This document shows positions 28,533 through 39,976 of a stretch of DNA of 64,000 nucleotides, piece by piece (the first letter of the stretch is position 1; each line of letters begins with the position of its first letter). A model generated the notes under the pieces. The model worked only from the letters and a program-made list of their open reading frames with translations, did no database searches and had not been told where the DNA came from. The DNA comes from Vreelandella alkaliphila (lineage in GTDB: Bacteria > Pseudomonadota > Gammaproteobacteria > Pseudomonadales > Halomonadaceae). The translations under genes were made by a program, and so were the position numbers. The DNA is taken from positions 165,120-229,119 of the forward strand of contig NZ_JABASV010000007.1 in assembly GCF_016107625.1 (NCBI RefSeq), written 5' to 3'.

Positions 28533-29171
28533 TTAAGCAAGTTCGGTTTTGTCTTTATAGTCGCACAGGTCTTCAATAATGCAGCTGCCGCAGCGTGGTT
28601 TGCGGGCAATGCAGGTATAGCGCCCATGTAGAATCAGCCAGTGGTGGGCGTCCTGTTTAAATGCATTTGGAACATGGCGTAGTAGCTTTTGCTCAACTTC
28701 AACGACATCTTTGCCTTTGGCGATACCCGTGCGATTAGAAACTCGAAAAATGTGCGTGTCTACGGCGATGGTGGGCTGACCAAACGCGGTGTTTAGAATC
28801 ACATTGGCGGTCTTTCTCCCTACTCCCGGCAAGGCTTCCAGCGCTTTGCGTGTTTTAGGCACCTCGCCACCATGTTGATTGATCAGCAAGTGACAGGTTT
28901 TCATCAGGTTTTCGGCTTTAGTGTTAAACAGCCCGATGGTTTTAATATAACTTTTTAGCCCATCGATACCCAGGTCAATAATTCCTTGCGGCGTATTGGC
29001 CACAGGGAAAAGCTTGTCAGTGGCCTTGTTAACGCCCACGTCCGTCGCTTGAGCAGACAGCAGCACTGCTGCTAGCAGTTCAAAGGGCGTGCTCCAGTTT
29101 AGCTCAGTCGTGGGATGGGGATTCTCCGCCTGTAGGCGAGCAAAAATTTCATAACGCTTTTGGGCATTCAT
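28533..29171 (-). CDS. nth: Endonuclease III
   Basis: A 212-residue DNA glycosylase/AP lyase that removes oxidised pyrimidines. The helix-hairpin-helix LPGVGRKTANVIL holds catalytic K120, and D138 lies in VDTHIFRVSNR. The C-terminus carries the four-cysteine iron-sulfur loop (C-x6-C-x2-C-x5-C in CIARKPRCGSCIIEDLC). It directly follows rnfE by 15 bases, the same rnf/rsx-nth order as in E. coli. Confidence 0.96.
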   Translation of the reverse strand: MNAQKRYEIFARLQAENPHPTTELNWSTPFELLAAVLLSAQATDVGVNKATDKLFPVANTPQGIIDLGIDGLKSYIKTIGLFNTKAENLMKTCHLLINQHGGEVPKTRKALEALPGVGRKTANVILNTAFGQPTIAVDTHIFRVSNRTGIAKGKDVVEVEQKLLRHVPNAFKQDAHHWLILHGRYTCIARKPRCGSCIIEDLCDYKDKTELA

Positions 29172-29186
29172 CGGATGCTCTCTTGG

Positions 29187-29888
29187 TTATTTGATAGTGC
29201 CAGTAACACGTACTCGACGATCTGTTCGGGGCACTGCTTGAGCAGGTTGCGCGCGAGCGCTACGGCGTTGATCAAGTACATTCTTTAACGCAATCAATAG
29301 CCCCGCAACGAAAAAAGCCCCGGGCGGCAGCACGAAAAACAAAAACTGATAATCATCTACGAAGGTGAGTTGCCAGTTGGTAGCAATAGGCCCAAATAGT
29401 AGCGCCATATCGCTAAACAGCGTGCCTTGCCCAAGTAGCTCGCGAAGTGCCCCGAGCAGAATCAATACGGCACCGAACCCGAGGCCCATCATAAAGCCAT
29501 CAATGGCAGCCGGTATGACTGGCTGGCGGGAAGCGAACGCATCTGCACGCCCTAAAATGGCGCAGTTAGTGACAATCAGCGGAATAAAAATCCCCAACAC
29601 TTGGTAAAGCGAATAGGCAAATGCAGCCATTAAAAGCTCAGCGCAGGTCACGAAAGCGGCAATCACCATGACAAAGGCGGGCAGTCTTACTGCGCTGGGA
29701 ACCTGGTGGCGAATCAGTGAAATAGTAGTGCTAGCGCCCACCATGACAAGCAGGGTAGCGAATGCCAATCCCAGTGCATTGACAACGCTACCACTAACAG
29801 CCAGTAAGGGGCATAGCCCCAATAACTGAACGAGAGCAGGGTTATTCGACCATAGGCCGTTTCGGGCTAGTTCGCGCCACTGACTCAT
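29187..29888 (-). CDS. rnfE: Ion-translocating electron transport complex subunit E
   Basis: A 233-residue integral membrane protein with six predicted helices, paralogous to RnfA. The segment [21 protein letters not shown] and [19 protein letters not shown] are RnfE hallmarks; RnfA and RnfE form the membrane core binding an iron-sulfur cluster. The C-terminal tail is Arg-rich. Its start overlaps the rnfG stop by four bases. Confidence 0.95.
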   Translation of the reverse strand: MSQWRELARNGLWSNNPALVQLLGLCPLLAVSGSVVNALGLAFATLLVMVGASTTISLIRHQVPSAVRLPAFVMVIAAFVTCAELLMAAFAYSLYQVLGIFIPLIVTNCAILGRADAFASRQPVIPAAIDGFMMGLGFGAVLILLGALRELLGQGTLFSDMALLFGPIATNWQLTFVDDYQFLFFVLPPGAFFVAGLLIALKNVLDQRRSARAQPAQAVPRTDRRVRVTGTIK

Positions 29889-30544
29889 TGGCTGGACTCT
29901 TCGAAGGTGATAGGGAGTTCTGTTTCGGTGGCGTTTTCGGCGACATGTTCGGTGACATAGCTCAGTGCACTATGGACGGCGTTGACGACTGCGCGTGGCG
30001 TAATGGTGGCGCCCGTAAAAGCGTCAAAGTGGCCACCATCTTTACGTACGGCCCATCCACCTGGCGGCAGGCTGTTTAAACTCAAGCCATTAAACTCGGT
30101 TATCCAGTCACTTCGCTGGCGCTCAATGTCATCGCCAAGCCCAGGCGTTTCTTGATGGTGGGTAACGCGCACACCGGTAATGCGTTGTTGCTGGTCAATG
30201 CCCACCATTAGCCGAATTTCGCCATTGTAACCTTGGCGAGTAACGACTGGCAGGATGATGACCCGCTGATGATCGCGCTGGACATACCATCCATGTTGAG
30301 GTTCGCGGTGCCCCAACTGTTCCGGGTTAGGGAGCTTGAATACGCCATCTAAAACCGTTTGAACCGCTATATCTGTTAATGCGGCAGGCAATACATCCTG
30401 CAGTTGGCGGTGTTGATAGGCTAGCTGATGATCAGCGATACGCTCGGCAGTCACCGCACGGGTCAACGCAACGCTGCCAGCAGTGACCAGTGAGAACATT
30501 CCTAAGGCGAAAGCGCCGCGTAGCATGGCTTGGCGGGGCGTCAT
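29885..30544 (-). CDS. rnfG: Ion-translocating electron transport complex subunit G
   Basis: A 219-residue subunit with one N-terminal membrane helix (about 12-30) and a periplasmic FMN-binding domain. The flavin is attached to the threonine of FTGATIT, part of [26 protein letters not shown] is also typical. It sits between rnfD and rnfE with ATGA overlaps on both sides. Confidence 0.95.
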   Translation of the reverse strand: MTPRQAMLRGAFALGMFSLVTAGSVALTRAVTAERIADHQLAYQHRQLQDVLPAALTDIAVQTVLDGVFKLPNPEQLGHREPQHGWYVQRDHQRVIILPVVTRQGYNGEIRLMVGIDQQQRITGVRVTHHQETPGLGDDIERQRSDWITEFNGLSLNSLPPGGWAVRKDGGHFDAFTGATITPRAVVNAVHSALSYVTEHVAENATETELPITFEESSQ

Positions 30545-31590
30545 GGTGAGTCACCGTGCTTTGCATGCTGCTGTGCTTTAGGCTGGCCCGTAGGGCGTGG
30601 CACGGTATAGAGATCCAATAGCGGTACACATAAGTTCATTAGTAAAACGGCAAATGCCACGGCATCGGGGTAGCCGCCAAACGTGCGAATAATCATGACC
30701 AACGCGCCAATCCCCGCGCCGAAAAACAGTTTTCCTCGGCGGCTGGTCGCTGCCGAGACGGGATCGGTGGCAATGAAAAAGGCCCCAAACATTGCTGCAC
30801 CTGTGGTTAGGTGAAACAGTGGTGAAGCAAAGTGACTTGGGTCGCTGGCATAAAAAAGCGTGGCGAGCACTGTTATGCTAACAAGCATTGCAACAGGGAT
30901 ATGCCAACTGATAATCCGTTTGGCAATTAATAGCAGTCCACCTGCTAACCAGGCTAGCGCGACGTTGCGCCAAGCGTTCAATGTCCCTTCAGGTAAAGGC
31001 TGACTAGCCCAAAATTCGCTGGCCAGTACCGTTTCACCTTTATGTTTAAAGGCATCTAGCGGCGTAGCACCACTTAGTGCATCAAGTGTGGAAGTCGGTA
31101 AGGTACCGCTTATCTGGACCCATAGGTTTTCAGAGATTAGAGGCTGCGGCGGCGACCATAACGTCATGTAAGTGGGAAACGATACGAGTAGTAGTGCGTA
31201 GCCCACCATGGCGGGATTGAAAGGATTCTGTCCTAGGCCGCCATACAGTTGTTTAGCAACCACGATGGCCGCAATAACGCCTATCCCAAGGAGCCACCAG
31301 GGGCTAGCAGGTGGTAGCGATGCACCTAACAGTACGCCGGTTAATACTGCACTTGAATCTCTAAGTGCAGGCTGTAACGGGCGCTGGCGAAGTTTTAACA
31401 CCAGCGCTTCTGCGCCGAGTGCAAACAGGGCTGCTAAAAGCACATTGCTAATAACGCCCAGGCCGAAGTAAAACGTCATTGCGGCAAGCCCAGGCACGGT
31501 GGCGACGATTACCCATCGCATTAGATGGGCGGTGGGTGGCATCGTATTTAATGATTCAGTCGTTCGCTGCGAGGCGTGCATCATGCTCAT
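30541..31590 (-). CDS. rnfD: Ion-translocating electron transport complex subunit D
   Basis: A 349-residue polytopic protein of the RnfD/NqrB family. The covalent FMN attachment threonine lies in LSGATPLDAF; GLGQNPFNPAMVGYALLLVSFP and FFIATDPVSAATSRRGKLFFG are conserved segments lining the ion path. About ten membrane helices. Overlaps rnfC and rnfG by four bases each. Confidence 0.95.
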   Translation of the reverse strand: MSMMHASQRTTESLNTMPPTAHLMRWVIVATVPGLAAMTFYFGLGVISNVLLAALFALGAEALVLKLRQRPLQPALRDSSAVLTGVLLGASLPPASPWWLLGIGVIAAIVVAKQLYGGLGQNPFNPAMVGYALLLVSFPTYMTLWSPPQPLISENLWVQISGTLPTSTLDALSGATPLDAFKHKGETVLASEFWASQPLPEGTLNAWRNVALAWLAGGLLLIAKRIISWHIPVAMLVSITVLATLFYASDPSHFASPLFHLTTGAAMFGAFFIATDPVSAATSRRGKLFFGAGIGALVMIIRTFGGYPDAVAFAVLLMNLCVPLLDLYTVPRPTGQPKAQQHAKHGDSP

Positions 31591-33266
31591 GGCGATTCCT
31601 GTTGTGCCATCGTGGCGCGAGCTTCAGCCAGCCGAGTATCAGCTGCCTTAAGGTTTTCTTGGGCGGTGGCAAGTTGAGTTTCTAAATCATCGTGGCGCTG
31701 ACTTGGGTCTTCTGCTGCAGCCCTTGCGAGGGTTTTTTCAGCTTTTCTCACTGCCGCTTTAGCGGCGGTTTGAGCAATGCGCAAGCTGCGTAAATCCACC
31801 ACTTGCACTGTACTGTCGGTTGCCTTTGAGCTATCTGACGTCTGACGACTTTGTGCCTGCCTCGCTTGGCGACGAGCTTGCTTCTCGGCATTCTCGCGCG
31901 CCAGGCGAGCCTGACGAAATTCAAATCGATGTTTAGCGTGCTCGGCTTTGGCGGACTCAATGCGCTTAACGCGAATACGCTGCTTTGCCGAACGATAGTC
32001 TTGTACTAATGGGATATAACTAGGGCAAACATAACTGCAGGCACCGCACTCAATACAATCAAATAGGTGGAATTTTTCCAATGTAGCGTCGTTCTCTGCA
32101 CGGGCATACCAATGCAGCTGTTGCGGAAGAAGCTGAACAGGGCAAACACTTTCACAAGCGCCACAGCGAATGCAGGGAGACTCACTGGGGGCTGGAGGAA
32201 GTTCTTCACGGGTGGCTGCAATCAAGCAGTTTGTCGTTTTGGTCACCGGGACATCAAGTGTTGTGAGTGGTAAGCCCATCATCGGGCCGCCCACAATGAC
32301 TTGATGAAGCTGCTGGTTTGCTAACCCTACCTGCTGAAGCAGCGTTTCAATAGATGTACCAAGGCGTACCCAGTAGTTGCCTGGTGTGCTGATGGCGTCT
32401 CCCGTCAAGGTGACAATTCGCTCGACCAAAGGTTTGCCATCACGAACTGCGTATAGCGCTGCCAGCAGTGTGCCGGGGTTGTGACAGAGAACACCGACAT
32501 CGGCAGGAAGGCCACCACTGGGAACATCGAGGTTGAGCAGTTTCTTGATCAATTGGCGCTCACCACCGCTGGGGTAGCGGGTCTCGATGACCTTCATCGT
32601 TATGCTCACTGGATGCTGGCAGTCAGACTGTTGAAAGTGAGAGAGCGCCTCCTTTAATGCATGGATCGCTTCGGGCTTATTATCTTCAATACCCACCACA
32701 ATCTGATGGGCACCGCAGAGCCTAGCGACCATTTGCGCGCCTTCCAGTATCTCGGTTGGATAGTGGCGAAGAGCCAAGTCGTCTGCTGTGATATATGGCT
32801 CGCATTCGGCGGCGTTGACGACGAGCGTATCAATGCGGTGATGATCCGCTATTTGGGCTTTGATATAAGCGGGAAAACCGGCACCACCAAGGCCTACTAG
32901 CCCGCAGCTGTCTAGTCTCGCAATGGTCGTTTGGTGGTCTTCGGCACGCCAGTTAAGAGAGGGCAGCACTTGCCAGCGATCTAAGCCATCAGCGTCGATG
33001 GTGATGGCGTTATCACTAATCTGAGTCACTGTCCCGCTAATACTGGCGTGCAGGTTGGCCGATACCATGCCGTCTCGCTGGGCAATTAGGCTACCCACCT
33101 GAACCGTATCATTGATAGCAACACAGGGGATCGCGGGATTACCTGAATGCTGTTTGAGCGGAAGTGTTACTTGGGTAGGCAAAGTCGCGTTGCGAAGCGG
33201 CGATTGGTTCGAGCGATCTTTTCGTTCGGGCGGAGTAATGCCGCCCGGAAATTCATAGGCCGGCAT
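31587..33266 (-). CDS. rnfC: Ion-translocating electron transport complex subunit C
   Basis: A 559-residue cytosolic-face subunit that takes electrons from NADH. It has an N-terminal barrel domain, a Rossmann-like flavin/NADH domain with [14 protein letters not shown] and [13 protein letters not shown], a SLBB-like region, and two 4Fe-4S motifs ([12 protein letters not shown] and [12 protein letters not shown]). The C-terminal 130 residues are Ala/Gln/Arg-rich coiled coil, shorter than the long repeat tail of E. coli RsxC (740 residues). The start overlaps the end of rnfB by 14 bases. Confidence 0.95.
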   Translation of the reverse strand: MPAYEFPGGITPPERKDRSNQSPLRNATLPTQVTLPLKQHSGNPAIPCVAINDTVQVGSLIAQRDGMVSANLHASISGTVTQISDNAITIDADGLDRWQVLPSLNWRAEDHQTTIARLDSCGLVGLGGAGFPAYIKAQIADHHRIDTLVVNAAECEPYITADDLALRHYPTEILEGAQMVARLCGAHQIVVGIEDNKPEAIHALKEALSHFQQSDCQHPVSITMKVIETRYPSGGERQLIKKLLNLDVPSGGLPADVGVLCHNPGTLLAALYAVRDGKPLVERIVTLTGDAISTPGNYWVRLGTSIETLLQQVGLANQQLHQVIVGGPMMGLPLTTLDVPVTKTTNCLIAATREELPPAPSESPCIRCGACESVCPVQLLPQQLHWYARAENDATLEKFHLFDCIECGACSYVCPSYIPLVQDYRSAKQRIRVKRIESAKAEHAKHRFEFRQARLARENAEKQARRQARQAQSRQTSDSSKATDSTVQVVDLRSLRIAQTAAKAAVRKAEKTLARAAAEDPSQRHDDLETQLATAQENLKAADTRLAEARATMAQQESP

Positions 33267-33855
33267 GCTGGCTCCTGGTTAGCTGGCGATCGCTGGTGAT
33301 TAAAGGTGCGTTGGTGACGACAGGCTGCCATTGGTTGAGAGGCTTGCTTCTGGGCAACATATCAATACAGTCGACCGGGCAGGGCGCAACGCACAAATCA
33401 CAGCCGGTGCATTCATCTTCTATCACTGTATGCATTTGCTTTGCAGCGCCAATAATGGCATCTACTGGGCATGCTTGAATGCACTTAGTGCAGCCAATGC
33501 ACTCGGCTTCACGAATAAATGCGACGGTATCTTCGGTGGCTGCTTCGCCATCCAGTGGCACAGGCTCTCGGCCTAATAAGTCGGCTAATGCGTGAATAGT
33601 CGCTTCGCCGCCAGGCGGGCACTTATTTAACGCATCGCCCTGATTGATGGCTTCGGCATACGGCCGACAGCCTGGGTAGCCGCACTGGCCACATTGGGTT
33701 TGTGGCAGCAGCGCATCAATCTGCTCTACCAGCGGATTTTCTTCGCCCTTGAAGCGCACACTGGCCATTCCCAGTAGTGCCCCAAACGTTATTCCAATTC
33801 CGGTCAACACACCCACTGCACTGAGAATGCCCCACCAAGAAAAGATGTCTCCCAT
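33253..33855 (-). CDS. rnfB: Ion-translocating electron transport complex subunit B
   Basis: A 200-residue iron-sulfur subunit: one N-terminal membrane helix, a four-cysteine cluster motif (CGQCGYPGC followed by a later CPPGG cysteine), then two ferredoxin-type 4Fe-4S motifs ([12 protein letters not shown] and [12 protein letters not shown]). It passes electrons from RnfC toward the membrane subunits. Five bases follow rnfA. Confidence 0.95.
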   Translation of the reverse strand: MGDIFSWWGILSAVGVLTGIGITFGALLGMASVRFKGEENPLVEQIDALLPQTQCGQCGYPGCRPYAEAINQGDALNKCPPGGEATIHALADLLGREPVPLDGEAATEDTVAFIREAECIGCTKCIQACPVDAIIGAAKQMHTVIEDECTGCDLCVAPCPVDCIDMLPRSKPLNQWQPVVTNAPLITSDRQLTRSQHAGL

Positions 33856-33860
33856 GGCGG

Positions 33861-34442
33861 TTACCCCTGTGCTAATCCTGAAAAACCGAGAAATGCCAGT
33901 GACATAAGGCTCGCTGTGACCATTGCAATGGCGGCACCTCTAAACGGGGTTGGTATATCAGCATTGGCCAATCGCTCGCGCATCGCTGCGAACAGCACCA
34001 AAATCATCGAAAACCCAAGCGCAGCACCCAGGCCATAGAGAGTCGTATGAAAGAAACTCAGCTCGCGGTTAAGCGATAACAGGGCAACACCAAGTACCGC
34101 ACAATTAGTCGTAATCAGCGGTAGAAAGATCCCCAGCACTTGATGCAATAGGGGGCTGAGTTGACGCACCATGATTTCGGTAAATTGCACGACGGCGGCA
34201 ATAACAACGATAAAGCTGATAGTGCGAAGATAGGTAACGTCCAAGGGCACAAGTAAGCCATGATAGACCACATAACTAGCGGCAGATGCTAGTGTCAGCA
34301 CGAACGTCGTCGCTAGCGACATACCCATCGCGGATTCCAGCTTATTGGAAACCCCCATAAACGGGCAGAGCCCTAAAAACTGTACCAATACGAAGTTGTT
34401 GACCAGCGCAGTACTGACCAAAATCAAGAAGAGTTCATTCAT
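33861..34442 (-). CDS. rnfA: Ion-translocating electron transport complex subunit A
   Basis: A 193-residue membrane protein with six helices. [19 protein letters not shown] and [16 protein letters not shown] are RnfA signatures, including the cysteines that hold a membrane-embedded iron-sulfur cluster. The start codon overlaps the stop of the diguanylate cyclase gene by four bases, so the cyclase is part of the operon. Confidence 0.95.
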   Translation of the reverse strand: MNELFLILVSTALVNNFVLVQFLGLCPFMGVSNKLESAMGMSLATTFVLTLASAASYVVYHGLLVPLDVTYLRTISFIVVIAAVVQFTEIMVRQLSPLLHQVLGIFLPLITTNCAVLGVALLSLNRELSFFHTTLYGLGAALGFSMILVLFAAMRERLANADIPTPFRGAAIAMVTASLMSLAFLGFSGLAQG

Positions 34443-36040
34443 AGCGGCGTATTTTGCGCAGAAAGAGTGTTACTGGCTTTAGGGGGGGTAAATAGCACAA
34501 CCTGATGTCTTCCGGCTGCTTTTGCAAGATAGAGCGCTTGGTCGGCTGTACTCATTATGGCGCTTGGCGAAGGCGATTTGCTATCTTTCAGCGTAGCGAT
34601 ACCAACGCTTACCGTTACATAGGGCTTCACGGGTGATGTGGCGTGGGGTAGCTGCAGTTGGTCTATCACTCGCGTCAGTTGCTCGCCAATGCCCTTGGCA
34701 GAATCTGGAGAAGCTCCCGGCAAGATGGCGCTGAACTCTTCTCCTCCCGTTCTGGCAATTAGGAAGTTGAATTTGGTTGCGATGCTATTAAAAGCGCCAG
34801 CAACTTGCTGCAAACATTCATCGCCTTGTTGATGACCGTAGTGATCGTTGTACAGCTTAAAGTGATCAATATCCAACATCATAACCGCTAATTCACTTGG
34901 TGTTGAGACAGCGTCTGAAAAGGCCGTTTCTAGGCGCTGATCATAAAGCCGGCGGTTAGGTAGACCCGTTAGTGCGTCATGGGTGGATAGCTTCAGCAGC
35001 TCGGCATTGAGCTGCTGCTGGCAGGCGAATTGCTCTTGAAACGTACGTGCCAGTAGCCCTATCTCATCGTTGCGTTTGGTAAGCCCATGGGCATCCGCCC
35101 CATCAATGCCTACTTGCTGAGTAAATTGAGTTAATAAACGTAGCGGCTTTAGCACAATTTTCTCAAGAAGCAGTAGTACCAAGGCAATGACCATGATCAT
35201 CAAGCCAGCGGTCCATAACAGCACATAACGAAATGTGGTTAAGCTGGTTAAATAACTTGTACGATTAAGCTCAATGCCTACGCCTAACGATACAGAGCTG
35301 AGAGAGCTCGATGTAGGGAAGTAACGTTCGGCAAATACCGTATTGCCTGAAAAGCTGAAAACATCGCTGATAGAAATCGTCTCCTTACTGAGGTTGAGGG
35401 TGATAGGTAGCCCTGTATAAACCTCCATAAACGCCAACCAATCATCATCTAATGAGCGCGTCTTGAATAACCACCCAGCTGCCGTGCCACTTTTGTCAGT
35501 GCGTAAAATTGGGCTAGAGGCCATTATTGCCGGAGGACGGTCAGGGTAAATGCTACTCTGATCGGTTCTGTTTTCGGCAATGGCTGTCTGCATATTGGTT
35601 ACCCATGGGTTCATCCAACTGCAGTCATCGATAGGGGCTCTACATGTTTGGTAGTCGCCTGTTACTGGATTTATTCCAGCAAGAAAGTGCACGTCTCCGC
35701 TGGCTGTGAAAAATGCCATGAGCTGATAGCGCATGTCTTCAAACATTTCTTGGCTAAAGTTGACGTCTGCATAGCGTGGATACTCTCCTTGTATGAACTG
35801 ATAAGTATCATCCCAGTGAGCCCAGTCCCGTACTTGCGAATGTAGCTGCTGTTGATCCAACTCAAAGCTACGTTCAACACGGTCCAGCTCCCGTTTTACC
35901 GTAGCCCGTTCTTCTGCTTGCAGTGCCGGGAATATAAGCCATGCGCTTATTGATGCCAGCGCGGCTATTGCACATAGAAGTAATCCGCCAAGGGCAGCGA
36001 AAAAACGAAAACGCAATGAGCGTGGGATACGCTGGTGCAT
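34439..36040 (-). CDS. CHASE4-HAMP-GGDEF diguanylate cyclase, first gene of the rnf operon
   Basis: A 533-residue membrane-bound enzyme predicted to make cyclic di-GMP. A first membrane helix (about 12-34) and a second (about 273-295) bracket a periplasmic CHASE4-like sensor domain ([15 protein letters not shown] pattern). A HAMP segment with [13 protein letters not shown] follows, then a GGDEF domain with [12 protein letters not shown] and an intact GGEEF active site. The place of the RxxD inhibitory site before GGEEF reads otherwise, so product inhibition is probably lacking. Its stop overlaps rnfA by ATGA. The sensed ligand is unknown. Confidence 0.88.
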   Translation of the reverse strand: MHQRIPRSLRFRFFAALGGLLLCAIAALASISAWLIFPALQAEERATVKRELDRVERSFELDQQQLHSQVRDWAHWDDTYQFIQGEYPRYADVNFSQEMFEDMRYQLMAFFTASGDVHFLAGINPVTGDYQTCRAPIDDCSWMNPWVTNMQTAIAENRTDQSSIYPDRPPAIMASSPILRTDKSGTAAGWLFKTRSLDDDWLAFMEVYTGLPITLNLSKETISISDVFSFSGNTVFAERYFPTSSSLSSVSLGVGIELNRTSYLTSLTTFRYVLLWTAGLMIMVIALVLLLLEKIVLKPLRLLTQFTQQVGIDGADAHGLTKRNDEIGLLARTFQEQFACQQQLNAELLKLSTHDALTGLPNRRLYDQRLETAFSDAVSTPSELAVMMLDIDHFKLYNDHYGHQQGDECLQQVAGAFNSIATKFNFLIARTGGEEFSAILPGASPDSAKGIGEQLTRVIDQLQLPHATSPVKPYVTVSVGIATLKDSKSPSPSAIMSTADQALYLAKAAGRHQVVLFTPPKASNTLSAQNTPL

Positions 36041-36081
36041 ATAGCGAACTCAGTAGGGTTAAAATATCAGTATGAACTCAT

Positions 36082-36116
36082 GAAAAAGGGGCTGAGGTTG
36101 CGTGCTCAGCCCCTTT
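36082..36116 (-). terminator. Rho-independent terminator of metG
   Basis: AAAGGGGCTGAG (36085-36096) and CTCAGCCCCTTT (36105-36116) pair perfectly over 12 bases, with a T-run on the minus strand. It isolates metG from the cyclase-rnf operon that follows on the same strand. Confidence 0.9.
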
Positions 36117-36132
36117 GTCAAAGTATACCTAA

Positions 36133-38169
36133 TTAAGTTACGCGCTGTCCTGGTTCCGCACCGGCATCGGGGGAAAGTAGGTAAATGCCTTCTTTGTTAG
36201 CAGATGCTAATACCATGCCTTCTGATAAACCAAAGCGCATCTTACGAGGAGCTAAATTAGCTACCATGATCGTCAAGCGGCCCTCAAGTGCTTCTGGTGA
36301 ATAGGCAGAACGAATACCTGAGAAGACATTACGTGTTTCACCACCTAAATCCAGCGTAAGCTGGAGCAGCTTGTCAGCACCTTCAACGTACTGTGCCTTG
36401 GCAATGCGGGCAATGCGTAAATCAACTTTAGCGAAATCTTCAAAGCTGATTTCTGCCGCAATCGGTTCTTCCGACAGGGGACCTTTGGGAGTGTTTTTCA
36501 GTTTCTGCTCTTCCACTAAATCCTCCTTGGATGCCTCAATCATAGCGTCAATCTTAGCCCGTTCAACACGCGTCATTAATGGCTTGAATTTATTAATTGA
36601 GTGATTGACTAGTACGGTATTGCGGCTGTCCCAGTCAAGTGACTCAATCGCCAGGAATTCACGTGCCTGTTCGGCCATGGTTGGCACCACAGGTGAAAGA
36701 TAGACCATCAACTGGCGGAACAAGTTGATGCCTACTGAGCAGATTTCCAGTACTTCGGCGTCTTGGTCTTCCTGCTTGGCTAGTGCCCAGGGGGCCTTGT
36801 CGGCGATGTACGTATTGGCTTCATCGGCCAATTCCATAATTTTGCGCATGGCCCGGCTAAATTCACGCGCCTCAAAATCGTCAGCAATCTCATCGCCAGC
36901 CGCGATAAAGCGCGCGACCATTTGTGGTTCGGCACAGTGTTCAGCCAGCTTGCCGCCGCCCAGTTTTTTCACAAAGCCGGCGCAGCGGCTGGCGATATTG
37001 ACAACTTTTCCTACTAGATCAGAGTTAACTCGCGCAGAAAAGTCGTCGAGATTAAGGTCCAGGTCATCCACTTTGGACGTTAATTTAGCGGCAAAATAGT
37101 AGCGTAAATACTCTGGATTTAAATGTTCAGCGTAGGTAGCTGCTTTGATGAAAGTGCCACGAGATTTTGACATCTTGGCACCGTCTACAGTTAAGAAACC
37201 GTGACAGTTGACCGCAGTCGGCGTACGAAGGTCTGCACCGTGCAACATGGCAGGCCAAAACAGGGCGTGGAAATAGACAATATCTTTGCCAATGAAGTGG
37301 TAAACCTCTGCATCGGAACCCTTCTTCCAAAAGGTATCGAAGTCGATACCTTCCCGATCACATAAGTTTTTAAAACTTGCTAGATAGCCAATGGGGGCAT
37401 CTAGCCAGACATAGAAGTATTTACCTGGAGCATCAGGAATTTCAAAGCCAAAGTAGGGCGCATCTCGGGAGATATCCCACTCATTAAAGCCCGACTCGAA
37501 CCACTCCATCAGCTTGTTACGAATTTGTGGCTGTACATGGCCATCATTAATCCATTGCTGAAGAAATTCAGCAAAGTCTGGCAGCTTGAAGAAGTAATGC
37601 GTAGAGCTACGTACTTCTGGCGTTGCCCCAGAAATAGCTGAGACAGGGTTGATTAAGTCAGCAGGCGTGTAAGTGGCACCGCACTTTTCACAGTTATCGC
37701 CATATTGATCATCGGCACCACATTTAGGACACGTGCCCTTAATAAAACGGTCAGCTAGGAATAGACCCTTTTGCGGATCAAACATTTGCTCAATATCGCG
37801 GGTGGCAATATGGCCTTTATCACGCAAGCGGGTGTAGATCAGTTCGCTAAAATAGCGGTTTTCTTCTGAATGGGTGGAATGATAGTTATCAAATCCCACG
37901 CCAAAGCGGGCGAAATCTTCTTGATGATCTTGGGAAACGCGCTCGATCAGGGCTTCGGGCGTAATACCTTCCTGCTCAGCCCGCAGCATAATGGCAGTGC
38001 CGTGGGCGTCGTCGGCGCAAACGTAGTAGCACTGCTGTCCACGACTTTTTTGAAAACGCACCCAAATGTCGGTTTGGATGTACTCAAGAAGGTGACCCAA
38101 GTGAATGGCGCCATTGGCATAAGGAAGCGCGCTTGTCACCAAGATGTTGCGCGGGGCAGTATTTGACAT
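36133..38169 (-). CDS. metG: Methionyl-tRNA synthetase
   Basis: A 678-residue class I synthetase that charges tRNA-Met. HLGH (in [11 protein letters not shown]) and KMSKS (in [11 protein letters not shown]) form the ATP site. A zinc knuckle with CPKC and CEKC pairs is present. The C-terminal about 110 residues form the OB-fold tRNA-binding domain ([14 protein letters not shown]), giving the long dimeric form. The ribosome site is weak. Confidence 0.96.
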   Translation of the reverse strand: MSNTAPRNILVTSALPYANGAIHLGHLLEYIQTDIWVRFQKSRGQQCYYVCADDAHGTAIMLRAEQEGITPEALIERVSQDHQEDFARFGVGFDNYHSTHSEENRYFSELIYTRLRDKGHIATRDIEQMFDPQKGLFLADRFIKGTCPKCGADDQYGDNCEKCGATYTPADLINPVSAISGATPEVRSSTHYFFKLPDFAEFLQQWINDGHVQPQIRNKLMEWFESGFNEWDISRDAPYFGFEIPDAPGKYFYVWLDAPIGYLASFKNLCDREGIDFDTFWKKGSDAEVYHFIGKDIVYFHALFWPAMLHGADLRTPTAVNCHGFLTVDGAKMSKSRGTFIKAATYAEHLNPEYLRYYFAAKLTSKVDDLDLNLDDFSARVNSDLVGKVVNIASRCAGFVKKLGGGKLAEHCAEPQMVARFIAAGDEIADDFEAREFSRAMRKIMELADEANTYIADKAPWALAKQEDQDAEVLEICSVGINLFRQLMVYLSPVVPTMAEQAREFLAIESLDWDSRNTVLVNHSINKFKPLMTRVERAKIDAMIEASKEDLVEEQKLKNTPKGPLSEEPIAAEISFEDFAKVDLRIARIAKAQYVEGADKLLQLTLDLGGETRNVFSGIRSAYSPEALEGRLTIMVANLAPRKMRFGLSEGMVLASANKEGIYLLSPDAGAEPGQRVT

Positions 38170-38268
38170 GGTGAATGATAATTCCGGTTAGGCAGTGCAA
38201 ATAAAGACGGCGAAGTAGGGGTGCGCTTCGCCGGTAACGTCAACATGCTGCTTACAGCTATTTCTCCA

Positions 38269-38550
38269 TTAGTAGAGTGCCTGCTCTTCCTGAACGACTT
38301 CACGCAGAAGCTCTAAAAAAAGCTTGTCAGCTTCAGAGTGCTCAGTGGGGTCTTCGGGAATATGGACGCTCGTAGTGTCGGAGATTTCGTTGGCAATTTT
38401 GGCCATTACGGCAGGGCTGTTGCCTTCGACTAGCTGCTGTCGTGCAATCGCTAGGGATTGTTCTAAGATTTTTGGGTCTTGGAGCAGCTTGCGAATAAAA
38501 TCGCGTAGTTCATTAATAATACGTGTTTTTTGAATTTCTGATGCGGACAT
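38269..38550 (-). CDS. Small protein of unknown function
   Basis: A 93-residue, mostly helical, acidic cytosolic protein (MSASEIQKTRIINELRDFIRK...) with no cysteine or membrane segment. I do not recognise the family. The start at 38550 has AAGGAG seven bases upstream; the frame stays open 23 codons further. It lies downstream of the acyltransferase gene and upstream of metG on the same strand. A 7-bp hairpin (38571-38591) precedes its ribosome site. Confidence 0.65.
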   Translation of the reverse strand: MSASEIQKTRIINELRDFIRKLLQDPKILEQSLAIARQQLVEGNSPAVMAKIANEISDTTSVHIPEDPTEHSEADKLFLELLREVVQEEQALY

Positions 38551-38570
38551 TGGAGTTCTCCTTAAGACCG

Positions 38571-38591
38571 CGCTTGAGGGATGTTCAAGCG
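38571..38591 (-). other. Hairpin just before the 93-residue gene
   Basis: CGCTTGA (38571-38577) pairs with TCAAGCG (38585-38591) around a 7-base loop, about 12 bases before the AAGGAG. There is no T-run, so it is more likely a leader or processing hairpin than a terminator. Confidence 0.35.
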
Positions 38592-38736
38592 AGACCAATG
38601 AATGCTTTGACCATAGCACTTTTTTTACAGCTGAGCATGGGTTCCTGGAAGCATTGGATGCAGTCTATTGGCTTTTACTAGCACACTGTTCCAGTAAGGT
38701 TGCTTCCTGGACGTATGTTTCCAGTACCCTTGCGCT

Positions 38737-39918
38737 TTAAAGGCTCAGGCGCCCAGCCTTGTGTTTGACAGGGTTGGCGTATTGTTCCAACCAATAAGGC
38801 CGCAACGCTTCAGGTATGCTAGCCAGCCGAGCGTTAAAGCGCTCTCTGTCTTGACGCGTTATCGTTTTGCGGGCGATCAGTTCTGGTGATTCGCCTAGGG
38901 CTTCCAGTGCTAAATAATGGCTAGGAAACAGGCGATAGCCACCGATCACTTGGCGATCAATCTCTGCTGCCACTTCATCCGGCGTTGCCATATCAGCGCC
39001 TACTGGGCTACCAAAACGCAGTTGCACCCGACCTTTAGAGCCGGTGATTCCTGACACAATAGAACGAATATCTTCGAATTCGCTTTTCGCGTAGCTTCCT
39101 TCGGTAGCGATATCGTGGAGTTCCTGAGCTTTCTGATGGTCGCAAGGGTCGTATTCGTAGCTAATTGATACCGGCACCAGTTTCAACTCGGCAATGGCGT
39201 CACCGAATACCATATCCCGGTCAGCGTTGCGTCTGGCCATGGTCAGCATTTTGATGATGGCGGGATCGGTGCGATCAATGCCATTTTTAGCACGACCCTC
39301 TCGCTGCGCCATCCAAATAGAGTGCTGATCAACAGTAATTGAGTGACGAATATAGGCTGATAACTGCTGATATGCCGCCAGCATCGCACGCTTGCCTCGG
39401 GCGCTGCGCGGTACAATAAAACTTTTGTTTAACCGCATCAGATCGGTGACGTAAGGCTTTTTCAGGAGGTTGTCTCCGATCGCAATACGTACTGTATCGC
39501 GACCAGCCAGATAAAGCGCATAGTTCACAAAGGCGGGGTCTAGCGATATATCGCGATGGTTGCCTATAAACAGGTAAGCGCTGTTGTTATCGAGCTTATC
39601 AAGCCCGGAGACTTCGAAGGCATCCGTGGTGGTGCGAATCATGCGCTCCATATAGCTGGCGATACGCATCTGGAAGTCATATACGGATGTAACGCCCTTT
39701 ACTTCACGACGGACGGCATGGCCTGCTAAAGCGCGGGCGATGGGGGGCGCCCACTTGGCCATGCGCGGGAGCCTGAACTGAGTCAATGCATTTAAAAGCT
39801 CGCTATCATGTGATAGGCGCTCAAGAACATTGGCCACTTCATGATCCATATAGGGGCGAATGTCAGCCCAGGGGTCGTTGGCGGTGTCGGCGTTAAGTGC
39901 GTTGTTGTGATGAGTCAT
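38737..39918 (-). CDS. PlsC-like glycerolipid acyltransferase
   Basis: A 393-residue protein with a PlsC/PlsB-type acyltransferase core. The candidate catalytic motif is GNHRDISLDPA near residue 120; as I read it there are five residues between His and the second Asp, one more than the usual NHx4D, unless the alignment shifts. FIVPRSARGKRAML and IWMAQREGRAKNG fit the later family blocks. No membrane helix is evident, so it probably binds the membrane peripherally. The acyl acceptor is unknown. Confidence 0.72.
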   Translation of the reverse strand: MTHHNNALNADTANDPWADIRPYMDHEVANVLERLSHDSELLNALTQFRLPRMAKWAPPIARALAGHAVRREVKGVTSVYDFQMRIASYMERMIRTTTDAFEVSGLDKLDNNSAYLFIGNHRDISLDPAFVNYALYLAGRDTVRIAIGDNLLKKPYVTDLMRLNKSFIVPRSARGKRAMLAAYQQLSAYIRHSITVDQHSIWMAQREGRAKNGIDRTDPAIIKMLTMARRNADRDMVFGDAIAELKLVPVSISYEYDPCDHQKAQELHDIATEGSYAKSEFEDIRSIVSGITGSKGRVQLRFGSPVGADMATPDEVAAEIDRQVIGGYRLFPSHYLALEALGESPELIARKTITRQDRERFNARLASIPEALRPYWLEQYANPVKHKAGRLSL

Positions 39919-39976
39919 GCGATCCGTTGGATATAGGCAGAAATAAACAGTTTATATCAGCAGGCTAACGGCTGAA

